A DNA stretch of 64,000 nucleotides from Thozetella sp. PMI_491 (taxonomy: Eukaryota; Ascomycota; Sordariomycetes; Chaetosphaeriales; Chaetosphaeriaceae): assembly GCA_021432635.1 (NCBI GenBank), contig MU270085.1:62001-126000 (forward strand), written 5' to 3'. Positions 60,859 through 64,000 of this stretch are shown here, one piece after another. Within the stretch, counting starts at the first letter, position 1, and every line of letters starts with the position of its first letter. Under the pieces are notes generated by a model. That model ran no database searches. It was not told the DNA's origin and worked only from the letters and a program-made list of their open reading frames with translations. The position numbers and the translations under genes were made by a program.

Positions 60859-62780
60859 CTATGCCGGCACTATCCCTCTGGCGATCTTCTCAACCACAAG
60901 GTTGAAGAAAGTCATGTTGTTCTGCGTACGCAGTTCCTCCGTAGCTACATCTCTACCATCGTGCACAGAGAGTGCTGGTCCTTGGAGACATGCTAGCACA
61001 GCTTCGGCATAGTCGACGCCCATGTAATGTGGTAAGCGGATTCGAGCATGATCGCACAAGGCGCGCATGGTGGCTTCTGGATCCAGTGCGTTGCCTCCGC
61101 CGTCGGCTGTAAAGCGCGCGTCCAGCCGGATAGCCGGCTGCCAGAGACCGATCTCGAGGAAGATTACGCCAAGTGCGTAGACGTCGTGCCGCGCCGCGAA
61201 GCGAGTGTCTGGCTGTCCCTGTCGGTCGGGGTGGCGGTAGATGTTGCGGTCTGGCCGAGCGTCCTGCTCGGGAGTTGAGACGTCACCCTCCTCGCGCGAA
61301 AATTCAAACCCGACCAATACTGGGCGCGCGTATTTGGGGTTCTCCGCCTGTGCTACAGTCGAAACTCCTGGCCACCTGATCACGGTCGACTCCGTCGCGG
61401 GCTCAGGATCTTGCTGGGACTGCTGTCGGGGGATAAGCACGTTCTCGCTGCGTATCGACTTGTGTAGCCAGTCAACTGAGTGGAGCTGAAATACAGTCAG
61501 GGCGAGAGCCCGCGCCATGGCGAAACGCTCACCCAGGCTCGGGCGCCGAGGCCCCTCATGCCCGACACGACGCTCTTCAAGCGCGTTCAAAAGCGTGTAT
61601 GGTACGGCGTTGTTGTTCGTCCCCAGACCAAACTCTGCCTCGGGTAGGTCGAAGGCAAACGCAAACCCGGTAGTCGGCGCCGGGAGGCGCACAACACCAA
61701 TGCATTTTAGGGTACGAAATCCGATGTCTGGCCCGGACGCGTCGTGAGCGAGAAGATCCGCCAGCCGGCATATGCGCCTCAGGACAATTGGTGGTGGCTC
61801 AAGGGCCCGTCGACGCAGAGTGAAGGCCTTGACCTCGAAATACACACGAGTGCGCTCCGTTTCAAAGACAGTGTTGCTCCCAGCGATGGGCGACCGTACG
61901 AGCGTGCCGACACTGGCGCCAGGGGAGAACGGCTCCAGTCGCAAGCCGGGCTCATTCGTCCAATCGCGCCGCGGCGGGGCATCTACTTCGTCCTGCGCAT
62001 TGACAAGCGCGCGAAGTCCAAGTGCAGGGGACAAGCCAAGGCCGCTTCTAGTGAGACGTTTAGACGGGGTTCTGAGGTGTCGACGGAGGAGGGGGGCGGA
62101 GACAAGAAAAGGAGACGGGAAAAGGAGAGGAGAGGGAGGAATATCCTGGTAGAGATATTAGAGAGACCGTGGGAGACAAAGGAGGAGGTGTCTAACAGCA
62201 TAATACTCTCTACAGATGATGTAGGAGATTTCACCGCCCCGAAGCAAAATCCGCAGAGCAAGAGGCTCATCAAGCGGCTGTTCCACCCCTCGATATTGTC
62301 CAGGAGCATGATGACTCGCTTCTTCTCGAACAGCCCCCACATTAGCCTACCAGCAATGCTGACCTTGTCGTTAGCCTTCTCGACCTCGTCTCTTCGTTTC
62401 CTTGCGAGGTAGTCGTCTATGCCGTGCTCAAAAGACCTGACATAACCTGTCTGGAAATCTTCGCCTTTGTGCTTGGCTACGAAGCTAGAGTACGCGGCAA
62501 ATTGGATGTCCAGCTCCTGGATCAGTCCTAGGATAGCGCTTCGGACCAATTCTGGTAGCTTTTCGAACCTGGGTGTCGCGCCGTCCGTCTTCTCTTTCAG
62601 GTAGCGCTCTAGATATTCGAGTCTCGCTGTCTCGCATGCCAAGCGTGTACGCACAGTCGCTACGTCGTTGCCAAACCGTCTCGCGTCAACAACCACGCCA
62701 GCCACAAATTGGAGGACGAGAACAGACGAGTGCACCGACTCCAGCGCGAAACCCGCTGCCCCAATACCTAGGTCCGCCAT
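60859..62780 (-). CDS. HeLo-type domain fused to a pseudokinase (MLKL-like plan)
   Basis: Best model: two exons (62780-62235 and 61992-60859), 559 residues. The N-terminus (MADLGIGAAGFALESVHSSV, VVVDARRFGNDVATVRTRL, ETARLEYLERYLKE) has the glycine/hydrophobic first helix and helical bundle of fungal HeLo/prion-inhibition domains, which act at membranes to kill cells. Residues about 200-540 follow a kinase-like fold: YFEVKAF (Lys near 237), then WLHKSIRSENVLI near 357-369 where HRDxKxxN is expected, and LVGFEFS near 408-414 where DFG is expected. The catalytic Asp and metal-binding Asp are therefore both absent, so phosphotransfer is unlikely. The donor at 62234 is clear; the acceptor was chosen by phase. 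It is divergent from a kinase gene 380 bases away. Confidence 0.75.
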
Positions 62781-63160
62781 GCTTGTTTCAGCTGCCGTGT
62801 GAAGTTGGAGAGTCTGTTCAAATAGTTATAGGATGGTATATGGCAAACCCTATCGAGAAGAGAAGCCGGGCGCGAAGCTTGGAGTAGAAATGACAAGTGG
62901 AAGACGGGAAGCCCCGCACATTGATGTGCACTTTCTGCCTCTATGTGACCTTTGCTGCGTAAATCACGTGGGTATTGTGCCCAATATGGTGGCGTCCGAC
63001 ATGGTTCGGCCTGATGAGGCTGAGCATCGTCCAACACGGACTGTCGAGCGAGCGCGAGTTGCGCACATAACCTGCCGACAGCACTTATCTACAGCTTACA
63101 TATTCATGTTCTACACGCGCAACTCGTAGATTCTCGCCAGCCTCAAAGACTTTTATCGAT
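62781..63160. promoter_or_regulatory. Shared divergent promoter region
   Basis: 380 bases lie between the start codons of the HeLo-pseudokinase and kinase genes, too short for two independent large promoters. Coordinated expression is inferred. No specific element is identified. Confidence 0.45.
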
Positions 63161-64000
63161 ATGTCCATACAGTCCAACCGGTCGTACACAATTCTCAACA
63201 ACGACGAAGTCACGTCGTCTCGTCTCAGCACTCTCAACGACTTCTTCGAGCTCCTCCAGAGCCGCCATGTCAAGAGGGTGACGCTAAAGAGCTACAACAA
63301 CTACCTCTCCAGAGTTCTCAGCAATCGTGGCAGTCAGTTCGTCGTTTACGCGGGAGACGGCATAGAGGCGGATGGCCCGCTGCGTGTCGTTGTCAAGTTG
63401 GCTAGAGTACGACTTGGTAACGATAGGCTGCCGCGCGACCAGGAAGCTGGGGTGGGTCAATTTTGTGCTCTTCTATCTCCCTGCAACCCAGACACTCCTC
63501 TGGCATTTTCTTTCTTTCTTTTCCTCGCGGAAACATCATACTAAAGACGTTACAGCGCGTCGCAAGCTCAGTCTACAGAGAGATCTCGGTCCTGACGCAC
63601 CCTCAGCTTTGGCAGCACGATCACATCATCCGACTGCTCTGGTACGATCTGATCGAAGATGAGATCGGCACATATGCCCCAGCTCTTATCGTCGAGCGTG
63701 CCGAGTTCGGCAACTTAGCGGCCTTTCTCGACGAACGACGCTCTAACCTAGACGAGGCGGCCAAAGGATACCTATCAGCCGGGGTAACAGCCGGTCTCCA
63801 TGCTTTGCATGGAGCGTCAGTTATACATGGAGATGTCAAATGTGAGAACATTCTAATCTGCAGGGCCGGAGAAACAGGTAGTCTGTTCAATTATACGCCC
63901 AAGGTGGCTGATTTTGGGTCGTCTATATTCGTGGCCCCGGTCCCCGACCACGAACTCCCTCGATACAGCGGAACTCCCCTTACCAATGCACCCGAGGTCA
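63161..64000 (+). CDS. Protein kinase, probably active (cut by window end)
   Basis: Two exons (63161-63406, then 63556 to the window end) read in phase. After a leader of about 70 residues comes VVVKLAR (subdomain II Lys near residue 79), immediately before the intron. Exon 2 continues with REISVLTHPQLWQHDHIIRL (alpha-C Glu), VERAEFGNLAAFLDER (hinge), VIHGDVKCENILI (catalytic Asp near 175, Asn near 180), KVADFGSSI (metal Asp near 201) and SGTPLTNAPEV. All core residues seen are intact. The HGDVK form is common in fungal Ser/Thr kinases of the kind often joined to repeats; the C-terminus is not visible. Its head-to-head position with the pseudokinase-HeLo gene suggests a functional pair. Confidence 0.85.

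Noticed and set aside
1-64000. CRISPR arrays, bacterial operons, riboswitches or rho-independent terminators.
   Set aside because: The window is fungal nuclear DNA; no regularly spaced direct repeats of that type were seen.

Overview
The window looks like nuclear DNA of a filamentous ascomycete (Pezizomycotina). Evidence: short 45-130 base GT-AG introns with CTAAC-type branch sites, fungus-only families (HET, DUF7708, DUF7025-AAA+, HeLo, killer-toxin-like GH18 chitinase, DUF3435), and broken genes whose stop codons could come from C-to-T change, as repeat-induced point mutation (RIP) would leave. The species cannot be fixed from sequence alone. A 110-base N gap lies at 31652-31761. Exon borders were derived by hand from reading frame and splice consensus.

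Layout. 1-2.4 kb: 3' end of a GH78 alpha-L-rhamnosidase and a five-exon MFS anion/vitamin-type transporter. 2.4-9 kb: gene-poor, with a GC-rich block (about 4.9-5.8 kb), a decayed mevalonate kinase and a decayed DUF3435 tyrosine recombinase joined head to tail. 9-18 kb: a large DUF7025-AAA+ ATPase gene and a DUF7708 gene with a STAND-like but P-loop-less second half. 18-22 kb: AT-rich decayed DNA with a broken VOC (glyoxalase-fold) gene. 22-26.3 kb: a long damaged gene combining a GIY-YIG nuclease motif with several SANT/Myb-like repeats. 26.9-29.6 kb: a complete adenylosuccinate synthetase gene that can only be read with about 23 exons, one of 5 bases. 30-46 kb: small, mostly unrecognised genes (membrane proteins, a small secreted acidic protein, a Ser/Thr-rich single-pass membrane protein), a pogo transposase fragment and a HET-like fragment. 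46.4-50.4 kb: a killer-toxin-like chitinase (LysM, LysM, CBM18, GH18, Pro-rich repeats). 51-55 kb: a caspase-like protein with a signal peptide and a secreted CE1/feruloyl-esterase-like enzyme. 56-58 kb: a HET protein. 58-60.8 kb: decayed pogo-type element. 60.9-64 kb: a HeLo-domain protein with a kinase-like domain lacking catalytic residues, divergently paired with an apparently active protein kinase cut by the window end.

How the genes fit together. Much of the content concerns self/non-self recognition and regulated cell death in fungi (HET, HeLo-pseudokinase, kinase, caspase-like, DUF7708) or extracellular carbohydrate attack (rhamnosidase, LysM chitinase, esterase), set among decayed mobile DNA. 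This fits an accessory, fast-turnover region. The best candidates for something undescribed are the HeLo-pseudokinase/kinase divergent pair, the intron-saturated adenylosuccinate synthetase, and the GIY-YIG/SANT gene.
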